Source: Caballeronia calidae
GTDB taxonomy: Bacteria > Pseudomonadota > Gammaproteobacteria > Burkholderiales > Burkholderiaceae
Reading direction: 5' to 3'
Length of the DNA stretch: 64,000 bases
NCBI RefSeq assembly: GCF_900044055.2
Contig: NZ_FCOX02000008.1
Coordinates: 124,001-188,000 of the forward strand
Positions 17,143-26,900 of this stretch are shown in pieces. Below the pieces are notes generated by a model. That model had not been told where the DNA came from. It did not search any database and worked only from the letters and a program-made list of their open reading frames with translations. The translations under genes and the position numbers were made by a program. Position 1 is the stretch's first letter; every line of letters begins with the position of its first letter.

Positions 17143-18834
17143 ATGGAAAAACGAAGCAAACCTTTAACACGAATGCTCAAGCGCAAGGCGGTGGCGGCCC
17201 TCTCCGCCGCCGTGACGGGGTGGTTGACGCTCACGCCGGTCGCGCATGCCGCCGACGCCGCGAAACGTCCGAATATCCTCGTGATTTTCGGCGACGATAT
17301 CGGTCAGACCAACATCAGCGCCTATGGCAAGGGCGTGGTCGGCTACCAGACGCCGAACATCGACCGGCTCGCGCAGGAAGGCATGATGTTCACCGACTAC
17401 TACGCCGAAAATAGTTCGACGGCCGGCCGCTCGTCGTTCATCACGGGGCAGTCGCCATTGCGCACGGGCTTGAGCAAGGTCGGCATTCCCGGCGCCGAGC
17501 AAGGCCTGCAGGCAACGGATATCACCATCGCGCAGGCGCTCAAGCCGCTCGGCTACGCGACCGCCCAGTTCGGCAAGAACCATCTCGGCGACCGCAACGA
17601 GTATCTGCCCACGGTGCACGGCTTCGACGTGTTCTACGGCAATCTCTACCATCTGAATGCCGAAGAGGAGCCCGAACGTCCCTTCTGGCCCAAGGCCGAC
17701 ACGCCCGCGGGCAAGGCCTACGCGCAGATGTTCATGCCACGCGGCGTGATGGACTGCAAGGCCACGGACCGGGACGACCCGACGACCCAGGCGCGCTTCG
17801 GGAAGATCGGCAGGCAGACATGCGCGGACACCGGCCCGCTGACGAAAAAGCGCATGGAAACCATCGACGATGAAACCACCGGCCGCGCGATCGACTTCAT
17901 GCGCGAGCAGGCGAAATCGGACAAGCCGTTCTTCGTGTGGATGAACACCACGCGCATGCACGTCTTCACGCACGTGCGGCCCGAGTATCGAGGCAAGAGC
18001 GGCATGCCCGGCAACGAATATGCCGACGGCATGTGGGAGCACGATCAGGATGTCGGCAAGCTGCTGAAGACGCTCGACGAGCTCGGCATCGCCGATAACA
18101 CCATCGTCGTGTACACGACGGACAACGGTCCGAACCAGTTCACCTGGCCCGATGCCGCCACCACGCCTTTCCGTAACGAGAAGGACTCCAACTACGAAGG
18201 CGCCTTCCGCGTTCCCGCGATGGTCCGCTGGCCCGGCCATATCAAGCCGGGACAGGTGTCGAGCGAGATCGTCTCGGGCATGGACTGGTTCCCGACGCTG
18301 CTCGCGGCGGCGGGCGACCCGGGCGTCAAGGACCGTCTGCTGAAGGGCTGGAGCGTCGGCGGACGGTCGTTCAGGAATCACCTCGACGGCTACAACCAGT
18401 TGCCTTACCTGCTGGGTCAGCAGGCGAAGAGCGATCGCAACGAGTTCTTCTACTTCGACGATGACGGCGTGCTGGTCGACATGCGCCACGGCGACTTCAA
18501 GTTCGTGTTCTGCGAACAGCGCGCGCCCGGCGGCTTCGCGGTGTGGAACAACCCGTTGACCTGCCTGCGCGTTCCGAAGATCTTCAACCTGCGCATGGAC
18601 CCGTACGAGCGCGCCGATATCGTGTCGGACCAGTACTATGACTGGACGACCCAGAACGTCTACGTCACGTACGGCGCCATCGCGCAAACGGCCAAGTTCC
18701 TGGAAACGTTCGTCGCCTACCCGCCGGCTCAGACGCCGGCCAGCTTCACGGTCGACGGAATCCGGGCTGGCGTCGATGCCGAAATCGCCCGCAACGCCGC
18801 GCGCTCGAAAGCGCTCGGCAAGAAGGGCGACTGA
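17143..18834 (+). CDS. Exported serine-type sulfatase (arylsulfatase family)
   Basis: A 563-residue type I sulfatase with a signal peptide (KAVAALSAAVTGW...AHAADA). The metal site begins with FGDDIG (D51, D52). The formylglycine motif is S92-T-A-G-R96, the Ser/Ala form of (C/S)-x-(P/A)-x-R, followed by FITGQSPLRTG. It therefore needs the radical SAM maturase encoded just upstream. Other family elements: FGKNHLGD, TRMHVFTH, VVYTTDNGPNQ. It would hydrolyse sulfate esters in the periplasm, possibly for sulfur supply. The natural substrate cannot be read. A hairpin pair follows the stop. Confidence 0.92.
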   Translation: MEKRSKPLTRMLKRKAVAALSAAVTGWLTLTPVAHAADAAKRPNILVIFGDDIGQTNISAYGKGVVGYQTPNIDRLAQEGMMFTDYYAENSSTAGRSSFITGQSPLRTGLSKVGIPGAEQGLQATDITIAQALKPLGYATAQFGKNHLGDRNEYLPTVHGFDVFYGNLYHLNAEEEPERPFWPKADTPAGKAYAQMFMPRGVMDCKATDRDDPTTQARFGKIGRQTCADTGPLTKKRMETIDDETTGRAIDFMREQAKSDKPFFVWMNTTRMHVFTHVRPEYRGKSGMPGNEYADGMWEHDQDVGKLLKTLDELGIADNTIVVYTTDNGPNQFTWPDAATTPFRNEKDSNYEGAFRVPAMVRWPGHIKPGQVSSEIVSGMDWFPTLLAAAGDPGVKDRLLKGWSVGGRSFRNHLDGYNQLPYLLGQQAKSDRNEFFYFDDDGVLVDMRHGDFKFVFCEQRAPGGFAVWNNPLTCLRVPKIFNLRMDPYERADIVSDQYYDWTTQNVYVTYGAIAQTAKFLETFVAYPPAQTPASFTVDGIRAGVDAEIARNAARSKALGKKGD

Positions 18835-18845
18835 GGTTTGTGCAA

Positions 18846-18902
18846 GCATCCGGCATGTGAATCCGCATCGTGCCGGATGCGGCGGCGCCCGTCCGGGGCG
18901 CC
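18846..18902. terminator. Hairpins between convergent sulfatase and hpd genes
   Basis: GCATCCGGCA/TGCCGGATGC (18846-18880) forms a perfect 10-bp stem with a 15-base loop. A second GC-rich dyad GGCGCCC/GGGGCGCC follows at 18884-18902. They fill the 126-base convergent gap and probably stop transcription from both sides. Confidence 0.65.
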
Positions 18903-18960
18903 GTTCGTGCCGTTCGCCGACGCCCGGCGCTTCGGCCCGCGCGTTCGGTGGCGAGCCCGC

Positions 18961-20058
18961 CTAGCCGCGCGCCTTCGCGATCGCGGCGAGATTGCCCTCG
19001 CCGAACCCATGATGCCCGCGCCGCTCGACGATCTCGAAGAACATGTCGCCGGGCCTGCGCTCGACGAATGTCTGCAGAAAAAGCTGCGGCGTGCCATCCG
19101 GGAGCACCTCGCCGTCGACGAGAATGCCGCGGGTGCGCAATTTCCCGATGTCGAGTCCGTGGCCGGGAAGCCGCTCGTCGATTTCATCGTAATAGCGCGG
19201 CGGCGGCTGCAGGAAGCGCACGCCGCGCGCCATCAACGCATCGACGGACGCGAAGATATCCGCCGATGCCAGCGCGATATGCTGCACGCCCTCGCCTTCG
19301 TGATCGGGCAAATACTGCTGCATCAGATCCGTCCGATAGGTGCCCTCCTCATACACCGGAATGCGAATCGAGCCGCACGGCGAGAGCGTGACGGCCGAAT
19401 CCTGCGATACGTGCCAGTCCGGGTGCACTTGATGAATCTCCGAGAAGTGCAGCACTTCGCGGTAAAAGTCGAGCCATTCCTGGATGCGCCCCGCGCCGAC
19501 CGTCTGCGTGAAGTGATCCACTTCGAGCAGGCCCGTGCCTTTCTGGTCCGCGTCCGCGCCGGGAATCGGACGGAAATCGATATCGTAGATCGACGCTTCG
19601 CTTCCGCTGCCTTTGCCCGGCCAGTGATCGACGAAATAGATATGCGAATCGCCGATACCCTGAATCGCCGGAATCGCCAGTTCGTTCGGGCCGATCTTCT
19701 CGCCCTCGAAATCCCACGCGCCGTATTCGAGCGCGCGCTCATGGGCGATCTGCGCATCGAGCACGCGGATGCCGATCGCCGCGATGCCGACACCATGCGA
19801 CTCCGCGAAGCGCGACGCGAACGAATCCGGCTCCGCGTTCAGCAGAAAATTCATGCTGCCCTGGCGGAACAGCGTCACCGCCTTGCTGATGTGCCGCGCG
19901 ACCGGCACGAAGCCGAGCGTCTCGAACAAGCTGGCGAGCCCTGCGGGATCGGGACTGGAAAACTCGACGAACTCAAGCCCCGCGATGCCGAGCGGATTGT
20001 CGCCGAGGTTCGGATCGGGCGTCGCGCGGGCGGAGGAAGAGGAGTCGGGCTGGGTCAT
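18961..20058 (-). CDS. hpd: 4-hydroxyphenylpyruvate dioxygenase
   Basis: A 365-residue Fe(II) dioxygenase that converts 4-hydroxyphenylpyruvate to homogentisate in tyrosine catabolism. It has the two vicinal-oxygen-chelate domains of bacterial HPPD. The C-terminal one carries the iron ligands: His in LEVDHFTQTVG, His in GVQHIALAS and Glu in MFFEIVERRGHHGFGEGN. I place the start at the ATG at 20058, with GAGGT seven bases upstream. A TTG two codons earlier is also possible. It stands alone; homogentisate dioxygenase is not in the window. Confidence 0.95.
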   Translation of the reverse strand: MTQPDSSSSARATPDPNLGDNPLGIAGLEFVEFSSPDPAGLASLFETLGFVPVARHISKAVTLFRQGSMNFLLNAEPDSFASRFAESHGVGIAAIGIRVLDAQIAHERALEYGAWDFEGEKIGPNELAIPAIQGIGDSHIYFVDHWPGKGSGSEASIYDIDFRPIPGADADQKGTGLLEVDHFTQTVGAGRIQEWLDFYREVLHFSEIHQVHPDWHVSQDSAVTLSPCGSIRIPVYEEGTYRTDLMQQYLPDHEGEGVQHIALASADIFASVDALMARGVRFLQPPPRYYDEIDERLPGHGLDIGKLRTRGILVDGEVLPDGTPQLFLQTFVERRPGDMFFEIVERRGHHGFGEGNLAAIAKARG

Positions 20059-20162
20059 CGGCAATACCTCGAAAATGTACGATCTGGTTCACGGACGCAA
20101 AACTACCACGACCTGCCGCATCCGTGCGACCCGGCGACTTCATCGAACGGCCGGAAATGTTG

Positions 20163-20175
20163 CACCTAGATTAGC
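20163..20175. promoter_or_regulatory. 13-mer shared with the sulfatase-maturase upstream region
   Basis: Second copy of CACCTAGATTAGC, about 105 bases upstream of hpd. Nothing else was recognised in the 179-base gap 20059-20237. Confidence 0.35.
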
Positions 20176-20237
20176 GGCAGCGGGATCGCCGTGTCAAAGC
20201 CGGGGCAGCCCGACGCCCCCCGGCTCATCGTGAAGCC

Positions 20238-20486
20238 TCAGGCGGCGAGGCGCTCCGCGCTCATCGACGGACGCCTGACTTGCGGCGGAAACACGTTCCA
20301 GGTGCCGTCGTCGTGGCGGAAGAAGATGATCGCGAGCAGGCCGCCCGGATGCTGCGCCTCGATGCAGACATAGCGCGCGCCCGTGACATGCGACCGGCAC
20401 AGACGCACGACGCGTGCCGGATGCGCGAGTGTCGGGGCGAGCCATTTGTCGACGGCCCAGTGCAGCGAATTTTCGGTGGTTTGCAT
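20238..20486 (-). CDS. Small conserved-looking protein of unknown function
   Basis: An 82-residue soluble protein, not recognised. It has GAGGAGA at ideal distance before the ATG, which supports translation. It contains a central strand-like segment (ARYVCIEAQHPGGLLAIIFFRHDDGTWNVF) and no signal peptide or catalytic motif. It lies 40 bases downstream of the LRAT-domain gene on the same strand, so it likely shares the sigma54-type promoter at 21092-21107 and may belong to the peptide-export locus. Confidence 0.6.
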   Translation of the reverse strand: MQTTENSLHWAVDKWLAPTLAHPARVVRLCRSHVTGARYVCIEAQHPGGLLAIIFFRHDDGTWNVFPPQVRRPSMSAERLAA

Positions 20487-20526
20487 GATGGTCTCCTCGG
20501 GATGCGATGCCCCGGCGTGTGCTGGT

Positions 20527-21027
20527 TCAGGCGACGAGCGCCGCGTTCATGCTGCGGCGGCGCTGGGCGGCGACATAGGCGCGAAACAGTCCGGTCACGG
20601 CGCGCAGTGCTGCCTGCGGATGCACGAAGCAGGCTTGCACCTGACGGCTGCGGGCGCGGCCGTCGATGCACCACGTGACGAAGTGTTCGCAGTTATTGGT
20701 GAGCAGGTGATACTGGTCTTCGCCGAGGCGGCTGCGCGCGCGGCGCACGGCTTCCATGCCGACGAACTTCGCGGCCGGGTTCTGGCGGATGATGACTTCG
20801 TGGCCGGCGGCGAACTGCTCGATGGTGACTTCCTCGACCGGGCCGCGATGCAGCGACTTCGCGAAGCCCGCATAGTGAATGACCATGCCGTTGCCGGCGT
20901 AGAGGCCGTGATGTTCGTAGCCCGAGCGGCGGGTAATGAGTTCGGTGCCGAGCGCCGGTTCGTCGTCGAGCGAGAAACCGCCCGCGGCGGCTTGCTGGTC
21001 GATCAGTCCGGATTGGTTGGTTGACAT
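20527..21027 (-). CDS. LRAT/NlpC-P60-fold domain protein
   Basis: A 166-residue protein with a lecithin-retinol-acyltransferase-type papain fold. The catalytic elements are visible: His39 in GYEHHGLYAG, His51 in MVIHYAG and Cys113 in TNNCEHFVTWC, the diagnostic NCEHF box. Bacterial members are thiol hydrolases or acyltransferases acting on lipids or peptides. CGGAG precedes the ATG at 21027. The C-terminus (about 120-166) is basic and may bind membrane. Its upstream region carries a -24/-12 element and faces the double-glycine peptide gene, so I place it in the same regulon. It could acylate, trim or confer immunity to the exported peptides; this is inference. Confidence 0.8.
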   Translation of the reverse strand: MSTNQSGLIDQQAAAGGFSLDDEPALGTELITRRSGYEHHGLYAGNGMVIHYAGFAKSLHRGPVEEVTIEQFAAGHEVIIRQNPAAKFVGMEAVRRARSRLGEDQYHLLTNNCEHFVTWCIDGRARSRQVQACFVHPQAALRAVTGLFRAYVAAQRRRSMNAALVA

Positions 21028-21056
21028 GGCTGGCTCCGATTTTTCTCTGCTTGGCG

Positions 21057-21269
21057 CGATGTGTTTGTTTGGCGCCGGGTTGCCATGCCTTTTGCATCTT
21101 CCTTGCCAGCTTCTATAAGCCTTTGATTTTGCTGAATTCAAGCCGATTGACGCGCAATTCGCGTGCGACCGATGTTTTTGCGTGACCAACAGTTTTCCGA
21201 TGTGTTTGTTGGGTCCGACACGCCAGATTCGTAGCCGCCGCCGTCCGACGGATAGACGGCCGATGTGTT
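21057..21269 (+). promoter_or_regulatory. Repeated CGATGTGTT motifs, candidate activator sites
   Basis: The exact 9-mer CGATGTGTT occurs at 21057-21065, 21198-21206 and 21261-21269, with a variant CGATGTTTT at 21170. A further exact copy lies on the minus strand at 34268-34276. Two copies lie between the divergent sigma54-type promoters. Small dyads are interspersed (CCGTCCGACGG at 21241). This accounts for much of the 448-base gap 21028-21475. Confidence 0.5.
21092..21107 (-). promoter_or_regulatory. Putative sigma54 promoter of the LRAT gene
   Basis: On the minus strand TGGCAAGGAAGATGCA matches the -24/-12 consensus (TGGCACG-N4-TTGCW) at all core positions: GG and GC are spaced correctly. 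Start of transcription would be near 21081, 54 bases before the ATG. Confidence 0.55.
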
Positions 21270-21414
21270 GGTTCTTCCGCGAGGCGCCGACAGCGCTTGT
21301 TGGCGCTGATCCAACTGATGCGAGAGCGGGCGCTTCGCCGCCGGCATCGGCCCATTCCGCCGGAACCCCGCCAGATCGGCCACGCGGCGAAAGGTGCGAG
21401 AGCAATGCGCGCGT

Positions 21415-21430
21415 CGGCATGAGCCTTGCA
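21415..21430 (+). promoter_or_regulatory. Putative sigma54 promoter of double-glycine peptide 1
   Basis: CGGCATGAGCCTTGCA matches the -24/-12 consensus at GGCA, the G at the seventh position and the full TTGCA block, with correct spacing. Transcription would start near 21441, 35 bases before the ATG. Confidence 0.55.
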
Positions 21431-21475
21431 TTGACTCCGGGCGTCCTGCTCGCAGGCCATCCACGGAGAAACGAC

Positions 21476-21805
21476 ATGTGCGCTCTCAGCGTCACCGATC
21501 TCGACTACGACCGCGAACTCGATCACGCAGCGATGTCGGCCATCAGCGGCGGAGGCGGCGCGCCATGGATATTCGGCTGGATCACGCCGTTCATCGACCG
21601 TCCGCCGGTGAGCGTCGGCGGCGGCGCCGGCGTGGTGAATCTCATCGATGTGACCAACAACATCTACGAGGTCACCAACAACATCACCAACATCACGGTC
21701 GGCCAGATGATCAATCAGTTCCAGAGCGTCGCGGTCAGCAATACGGGCAACGGCGCGACGCTCACCGTCAATCCGAACTCGGTAGCAGGCAATCGGGCGG
21801 GCTGA
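21476..21805 (+). CDS. Double-glycine leader peptide 1, predicted export substrate
   Basis: A 109-residue protein. Residues 1-26 form a C39-type leader: L4, D8-L9, E14-L15-D16, A19-M20-S21, G25-G26, every one at the same position as in the second peptide at 33776-34075. The remaining ~83 residues lack cysteine. They have a hydrophobic aromatic start (PWIFGWITPFID), a near-repeat VTNNIYE/VTNNITN, the motif GQMINQFQS shared with peptide 2, and an Asn/Thr-rich tail. GGAGAAACGAC precedes the ATG. It would be cleaved after the Gly pair and exported by the C39 ABC transporter encoded nearby. No lantibiotic or radical modification enzymes are present. Mature function unknown. Confidence 0.75.
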   Translation: MCALSVTDLDYDRELDHAAMSAISGGGGAPWIFGWITPFIDRPPVSVGGGAGVVNLIDVTNNIYEVTNNITNITVGQMINQFQSVAVSNTGNGATLTVNPNSVAGNRAG

Positions 21806-21909
21806 GCGTGCACATCAAGATTCGTTTCGGGCGCGCGCGGGTACACAATGAGCGGGACCGCCCGTCCTGCCCGCCCGACGCCGCGCCACCCAGAACTCCG
21901 GAGGTTGCC

Positions 21910-22680
21910 GTGACCTTCACCACTGAGTTTCGATGGACTTCCGCCGCCCGCACCGACACCGGCTGCGTGCGGCAGATCAACGAAGACGCATTGCTCGATG
22001 CGCCCGAGCGCGGCCTGTGGGCCGTCGCGGACGGCATGGGCGGGCATGCGGTCGGCGACCTGGCGAGCCGGATGGTGATCGACGGTCTCGCGAAGGTGCC
22101 GGGCACGGACGGCCTCGCGAGCGTCATCGCCGACGCGCGCGCGCGGCTCTTCGACGTGAACGAACAGTTGCGCGCGGAAGCCGCGCGGCGGCAGGTATCG
22201 CGCATCGGCAGCACGGTGGTCGTGCTCGCGGCGCGCGACCGCGCGTGCGCTTACCTATGGGCGGGCGATAGCCGCATCTATCTGTTCCGGCAAGGCCGTC
22301 TCATGCAGATCACGCGCGATCACAGCCATGTCGAAGAGCTGAAGGCGCGCGGGCAACTGACGGCAGAGGAAGCGCTGCATCATCCGGCGCAGCACCTGAT
22401 CACGCGTGCGGTCGGCGCGCTGGACGTGCTGGAGCTCGACGAAAACACGCTCGAGCTCAACGACGGCGATACCTTTCTGTTATGCAGCGACGGGTTGTCG
22501 AACGAAGTGAGCGAAGCGGAGATGGCGAACGAACTCGCGCCGGGGAATTGCGAAGCGGCGGCGCAACGGCTGCTGGAGATCGCGCTGGCGCGCGGCGGGC
22601 GCGACAACATTTCGGTGGTTGTCGCGCATGCGGAGGATTTGGTGGCGAGCGATAAGACGCAGGTTAATCCGTCTATTTAG
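21910..22680 (+). CDS. PP2C-family serine/threonine phosphatase
   Basis: A 256-residue cytosolic PPM phosphatase of the bacterial Stp/PppA type. The metal-binding motifs are complete: CVRQINEDALL, VADGMGGHAVGD, WAGDSRIYL, LLCSDGLSNEV and GGRDNISVVV. I chose the GTG at 21910 because GGAGGT lies four bases upstream. It follows the peptide 1 gene by 104 bases on the same strand and ends four bases from the convergent activator gene. It probably reverses phosphorylation recognised by the double-FHA protein of this locus. No Ser/Thr kinase gene is present in the window. Confidence 0.9.
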   Translation: MTFTTEFRWTSAARTDTGCVRQINEDALLDAPERGLWAVADGMGGHAVGDLASRMVIDGLAKVPGTDGLASVIADARARLFDVNEQLRAEAARRQVSRIGSTVVVLAARDRACAYLWAGDSRIYLFRQGRLMQITRDHSHVEELKARGQLTAEEALHHPAQHLITRAVGALDVLELDENTLELNDGDTFLLCSDGLSNEVSEAEMANELAPGNCEAAAQRLLEIALARGGRDNISVVVAHAEDLVASDKTQVNPSI

Positions 22681-22684
22681 AGGA

Positions 22685-23998
22685 TTAGCCCCCCGCCTCC
22701 CGATTCTTCTGCGCCGCCGCCCGAAACTCCTTCGAATGCAGCCCGTGCTTCTTGAGCAGCATCTGCAGATGCGACCGGTTCATCTCATACCGCCGCGCCA
22801 GTTCGGCGACCGTGCCGCCGGTTTCCTGCAGTCCCCGCTCGAGAAACGCCCGCTCGGCCTCGTCGCTTGCGACGCGTTTCGCTTCGGCCAGCGAACTCGC
22901 CGTCGCGATGCCGTTGCCGCTCGCCGCCGGTCCGCCCATCGCAAGCGAGAGCGATGACTTCGGCCGGATATCGATCGGCAGATGATCGATGTCGGCCATA
23001 TCGCCCGCGAGACACGCGAGCCGATACACCACGTTCCTCAGCTCGCGGATATTCCCCGGATAATCGTAGTTGCGCAGAAAATCGCGCAGCCTCGGCGACA
23101 GCTTCACCGGCCGGCGCTTCAAGGTCGCCGCGGCTTCATCGCCGAAATAGGCGAGCAGCAAGGGAATCTCGTCGCGCCGCTCGCGCAACGACGGCAGCGT
23201 CAGATGAATCACGCTCAGCCGATAGAACAGATCCTCGCGAAAATGCCCTTCATCGCAGAACTTCCGCAGGTTGCGATTCGTCGCCGCGACGATGCGCGTG
23301 TCCACCGCGATCGGCTCATCCGAACCCACGCGCTGAATCTCGTGCGCTTCGAGCACCCGCAACAACTTCACCTGCCCCGACAAAGGCAGTTCGCCGATCT
23401 CATCGAGAAAGATCGTGCCCGTATGCGCGCTCTCGAACTTGCCCTTGCGATCGTTGGTCGCGCCCGTGAACGCGCCCTTGCGATGCCCGAATAGTTCGGA
23501 TTCCAGCAGATTCTCAGGAATCGCGCCGCAGTTCACGGAGATATACGGCTTGTCCGCGCGCGAGCCGTTCGCGTGGATGACCTTCGCCATCAGCTCCTTG
23601 CCCGTGCCGCTTTCACCGTCGATCAACACGGGCAAATCGGTCGGCGCGGCTTTTTCCGCGATTTCCAGCGCTTCCAGCAGCTTCGGGTTATCGCCGAACG
23701 TGCCTTCGAACACGAAGCTGCGTTCGATCAGCGCCTGACGCCGCGCACCCGGCGACATATCGCGCTTGGGCTCCGCGGCCGCTGCCTGCACGAAGCGCTC
23801 CTTATGCGACATCTGCATGACTTCGTCGCGCAAGGTGCTCGCCTGCCGCAAAAGTTTTTCGATTTCGGGCCGTTCGAGACGCGAGGTCCATCGCAGCGTC
23901 GAGCGCAGGATCTCGATCTTCTCGATGAGCCCCGCATAGGAAATCGCCGATGACGCGGGCGTGCTGCTGTCGCTTTCAGGTTGGTCGAGTATCTTCAT
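22685..23998 (-). CDS. Sigma54-dependent activator without receiver domain
   Basis: A 437-residue enhancer-binding protein. Residues 1-95 are helical and lack a receiver, GAF or PAS motif. The AAA+ domain has Walker A GESGTGKE (128-135), an intact GAFTGA loop (175-180) and Walker B IFLDE (196-200). A Fis-type helix-turn-helix (VAELARRYEMNRSHLQMLLKKHG) is C-terminal. Its start overlaps the exporter stop by four bases (ATGA), so it is the last gene of the export operon. I infer that it drives the -24/-12 promoters of both peptide genes and the LRAT gene. How it receives its signal is unclear; the FHA/PP2C pair is a candidate. Confidence 0.9.
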   Translation of the reverse strand: MKILDQPESDSSTPASSAISYAGLIEKIEILRSTLRWTSRLERPEIEKLLRQASTLRDEVMQMSHKERFVQAAAAEPKRDMSPGARRQALIERSFVFEGTFGDNPKLLEALEIAEKAAPTDLPVLIDGESGTGKELMAKVIHANGSRADKPYISVNCGAIPENLLESELFGHRKGAFTGATNDRKGKFESAHTGTIFLDEIGELPLSGQVKLLRVLEAHEIQRVGSDEPIAVDTRIVAATNRNLRKFCDEGHFREDLFYRLSVIHLTLPSLRERRDEIPLLLAYFGDEAAATLKRRPVKLSPRLRDFLRNYDYPGNIRELRNVVYRLACLAGDMADIDHLPIDIRPKSSLSLAMGGPAASGNGIATASSLAEAKRVASDEAERAFLERGLQETGGTVAELARRYEMNRSHLQMLLKKHGLHSKEFRAAAQKNREAGG

Positions 23999-26900
23999 GC
24001 TGCGCTCAGTTGCTTTTGCACGAGTTGGTAGTACATGCCCTTTCTCGCGACGAGTTCGTCGTGCTTGCCCTGCTCGACGATGCCGCCTTCATACAGCACG
24101 AGAATCTTGTCGGCGCGCATGATCGTCGACAGCCTGTGCGCGATGATCACCGCGGTGCGCCCCTTCAATATCTCCTGCATATTCCCGAGGATATTGCTTT
24201 CCGATTGCGTATCGAGCGCGGACGTGGCTTCATCGAACACGAGCAGACGCGGATCGTGATACAGCGCCCGCGCGATGCAAAGCCGCTGAATCTGCCCGCC
24301 GGAAAGGCCCACGCCACGCTCGCCCACAACCTGCTCATAACCGAGCGGCATCTTCGCGATGAACCCGTGCGCATCGGCCATCTTCGCCACTTCCTCGATG
24401 CGCCTTCTGTCCGGCGCTTCATCGCCGCTCGCGATATTCTCCGCGATCGTCCCCGAAAACAGCAGGTTGCTTTGCATCACATAGCCGATCTGCGCGCGAA
24501 AGAAACCTTTATCGACGACATTGATATCGTAGCCATCGACGGTCATCTTGCCTTCGCTCGGCGCATAGAACCCGACGAGCAGTTTCGCGAGCGTCGTCTT
24601 GCCCGAGCCGCTGCGCCCGACGATTGCAATCAGCTCGCCCGGCTTGATATCGAAGCTGATGTTTTCCAGCACGTAAGGCGCGTCGCCTTCGCCATAGCGG
24701 AAGTACACGCCGTTGAAGCTGATATCGCCCTGCAGGTCGGGCAGCATCACGCGTTGCTGCATCTCTTCGGGTTTCTGCTCCGGCTCGATATCGAGCACAT
24801 CGCCCAGGCGCTCCATCGCCACGCCCGCATCGTTCAGAAGGCTCCACAAGTTGATGAGGCCCATCAGCGGCGCGAGCACGCTGCCCATGTACGCGTTGAA
24901 TGCGATCAGTTGCCCGATGGTCAGTTCGCGCGCAAGCACGAGGTTCGCGCCGACCCAAAGCACGCCGATGGTCGTCGCCGCATTCAGCAACTGGCTGCAC
25001 AGCCCCACGACGATATTGAAGCGCTGCGACTTGTACTGCACTTCCAGCGACTTCGCGTACTTCTTCTCCCACTTCAGCCGCACCGGGCGCTCGATGCCCA
25101 TGCCCTTCACCGTCTCCACGCCGCCGAGCGCTTCCATCAGATAGGAGCGCGCATCGGTGCCTGCGGAGAAGGTCTCGCGCGCGTTCTGCTTGATGCGCGG
25201 CGTCGCGACGATCGTGAGCACCATCATCGGGATCACGAACGCGATGAGCAACAACGTGAGCTTCACGTTGTAGAGGAACATGATCGTGAAGTAAATGAAG
25301 AGCATCAGCAGGTTCAACACGGTCGATACGGTCGATTCCGTGAGGAACGCCCGGATCGTGTGATTCTCCTGAAAGCGCGCGAACACGTCGCCGGTCTTGC
25401 GCTTCGCGAAGAAGCCGAACGGCAGCGAGAACGTGTGCCTGAAGAATTGCGACATCATCGCGAAGTCCATGTTGCGGACCATGAAGTTCGCGAGGTAGGC
25501 GCGTATCGTCGTCATCAATTGCGTGAACAGGCTCGCGATCACCAGCCCGGCGATCAGCACATGCAGCAGGTTGACGTTCTGATGCACGATCACGCCGTCG
25601 AGTATGTTCTGGATGATGAGCGGCGGTATCACGCCCAGCACCTGAATGACGAAGGTCGCAAGAAAGAGATGCAGCAGGATCTTCTTGTACGGCTTCAGAT
25701 AGCCGACGAAGCGCAGCCACGGCGAGCGCGACACGGCTTTCTGCGTCAAGTCCTGACCCGGCGTGAAGAGCAGGCACGTGCCGCTCCAGCCGCGCTCGAA
25801 CTCGCCGAGGGTCATCTTCCTGAAGCCGATGGCCGGGTCCGCAACCCACACGTTGTCGCTCGACACGCCGTAGATGATGATGTAGTGGTAGCCCTCCCAG
25901 TGCGCGATGAACGGCATCTCGAAGCCGCGCAGCGATTCGAACGTGCACTGCACGCCGCGCGTCGTGAAGCCGAGCGACTCGCCCGCGCGCGCGAGCGAAT
26001 CGAGCGTCGCGCCCGACGTCGTCACATTGGCGAGCTCGCGCAGCTTGCCGAGCGTCATGTTGATGCCGTAGTGGCGGCAGATCATCGCGAGACAGGCCGC
26101 GCCGCAATCCATCTCCTCCGCCTGCTCGACCCACGCGAAACGCTTGATGACGCGCTCGCCCAGTTCGGGCTTCGTGTGCAGATCGAGCATCGCGGGCAGC
26201 TTGCGGCGCTCGGCGAGCTTCTTCTGCCGCTGCAATTCGCGCTCGGTGAAGCGGATGCGCTCTTCGAGCACTTCGCGCAGCTTCACGTTGCGCTCGATGA
26301 TGAAGTGCACCGTCTTCTCGGGAATCACGAGCAGGCGCGTATCGGCGCTCGCGATGGCGGATGCCATCTGCTCCTGACGCATCACGCAGGCTTTCTCGCC
26401 GAAAATCTCGCCGGGGCCGAGCGTCGCGAGCACATGATGTTCGCCGCCCTCTTCGCGCACGATACGCACTTCGCCCTGCCGCACGACATACAGACGCCGG
26501 TCGTCGCGCGAGTCCTGCTTGAGAATCTCCTTGCCTTCCCCGACGCGCTTCACGCCGACGCTGCGCACGCATTCCTCGAGCTCCGCCTTGTTCAGCTTGC
26601 CGCGCAGATCGAAGAGCTTCGCGACGAAGCCGCCCGCCGAATTGATCGCGACATAGCTCGTGACGAAGGCGAGCGCGGCGGAGTTCTTCGCGATGACCGG
26701 TTCGATCGCGAGACGCGGGATATACAGGAGCTCGGTCTTGCCCGAGGAACGCACCGACGACTCATGGCGGTAGTCGCGCAACATCGCGATATCCGCGAAG
26801 GTCTCGCGCTCCTTCTTCACCCCCATGCTGATTTCCTTGCCGTGCTCCTCGGTGAAGATGCGCACGGACCCGGCCTTCACGATATAGAGCCCGTCGGCCG

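Noticed and set aside
21070..21083. TGGCGCCGGGTTGC on the plus strand as another sigma54 promoter
   Set aside because: Spacing between GG and GC is one base short, and there is no gene at a suitable distance.
21476..21805. Lantibiotic or other modified-peptide precursor
   Set aside because: No LanB/C/M, YcaO or radical SAM gene is in the locus, and mature parts lack cysteine.
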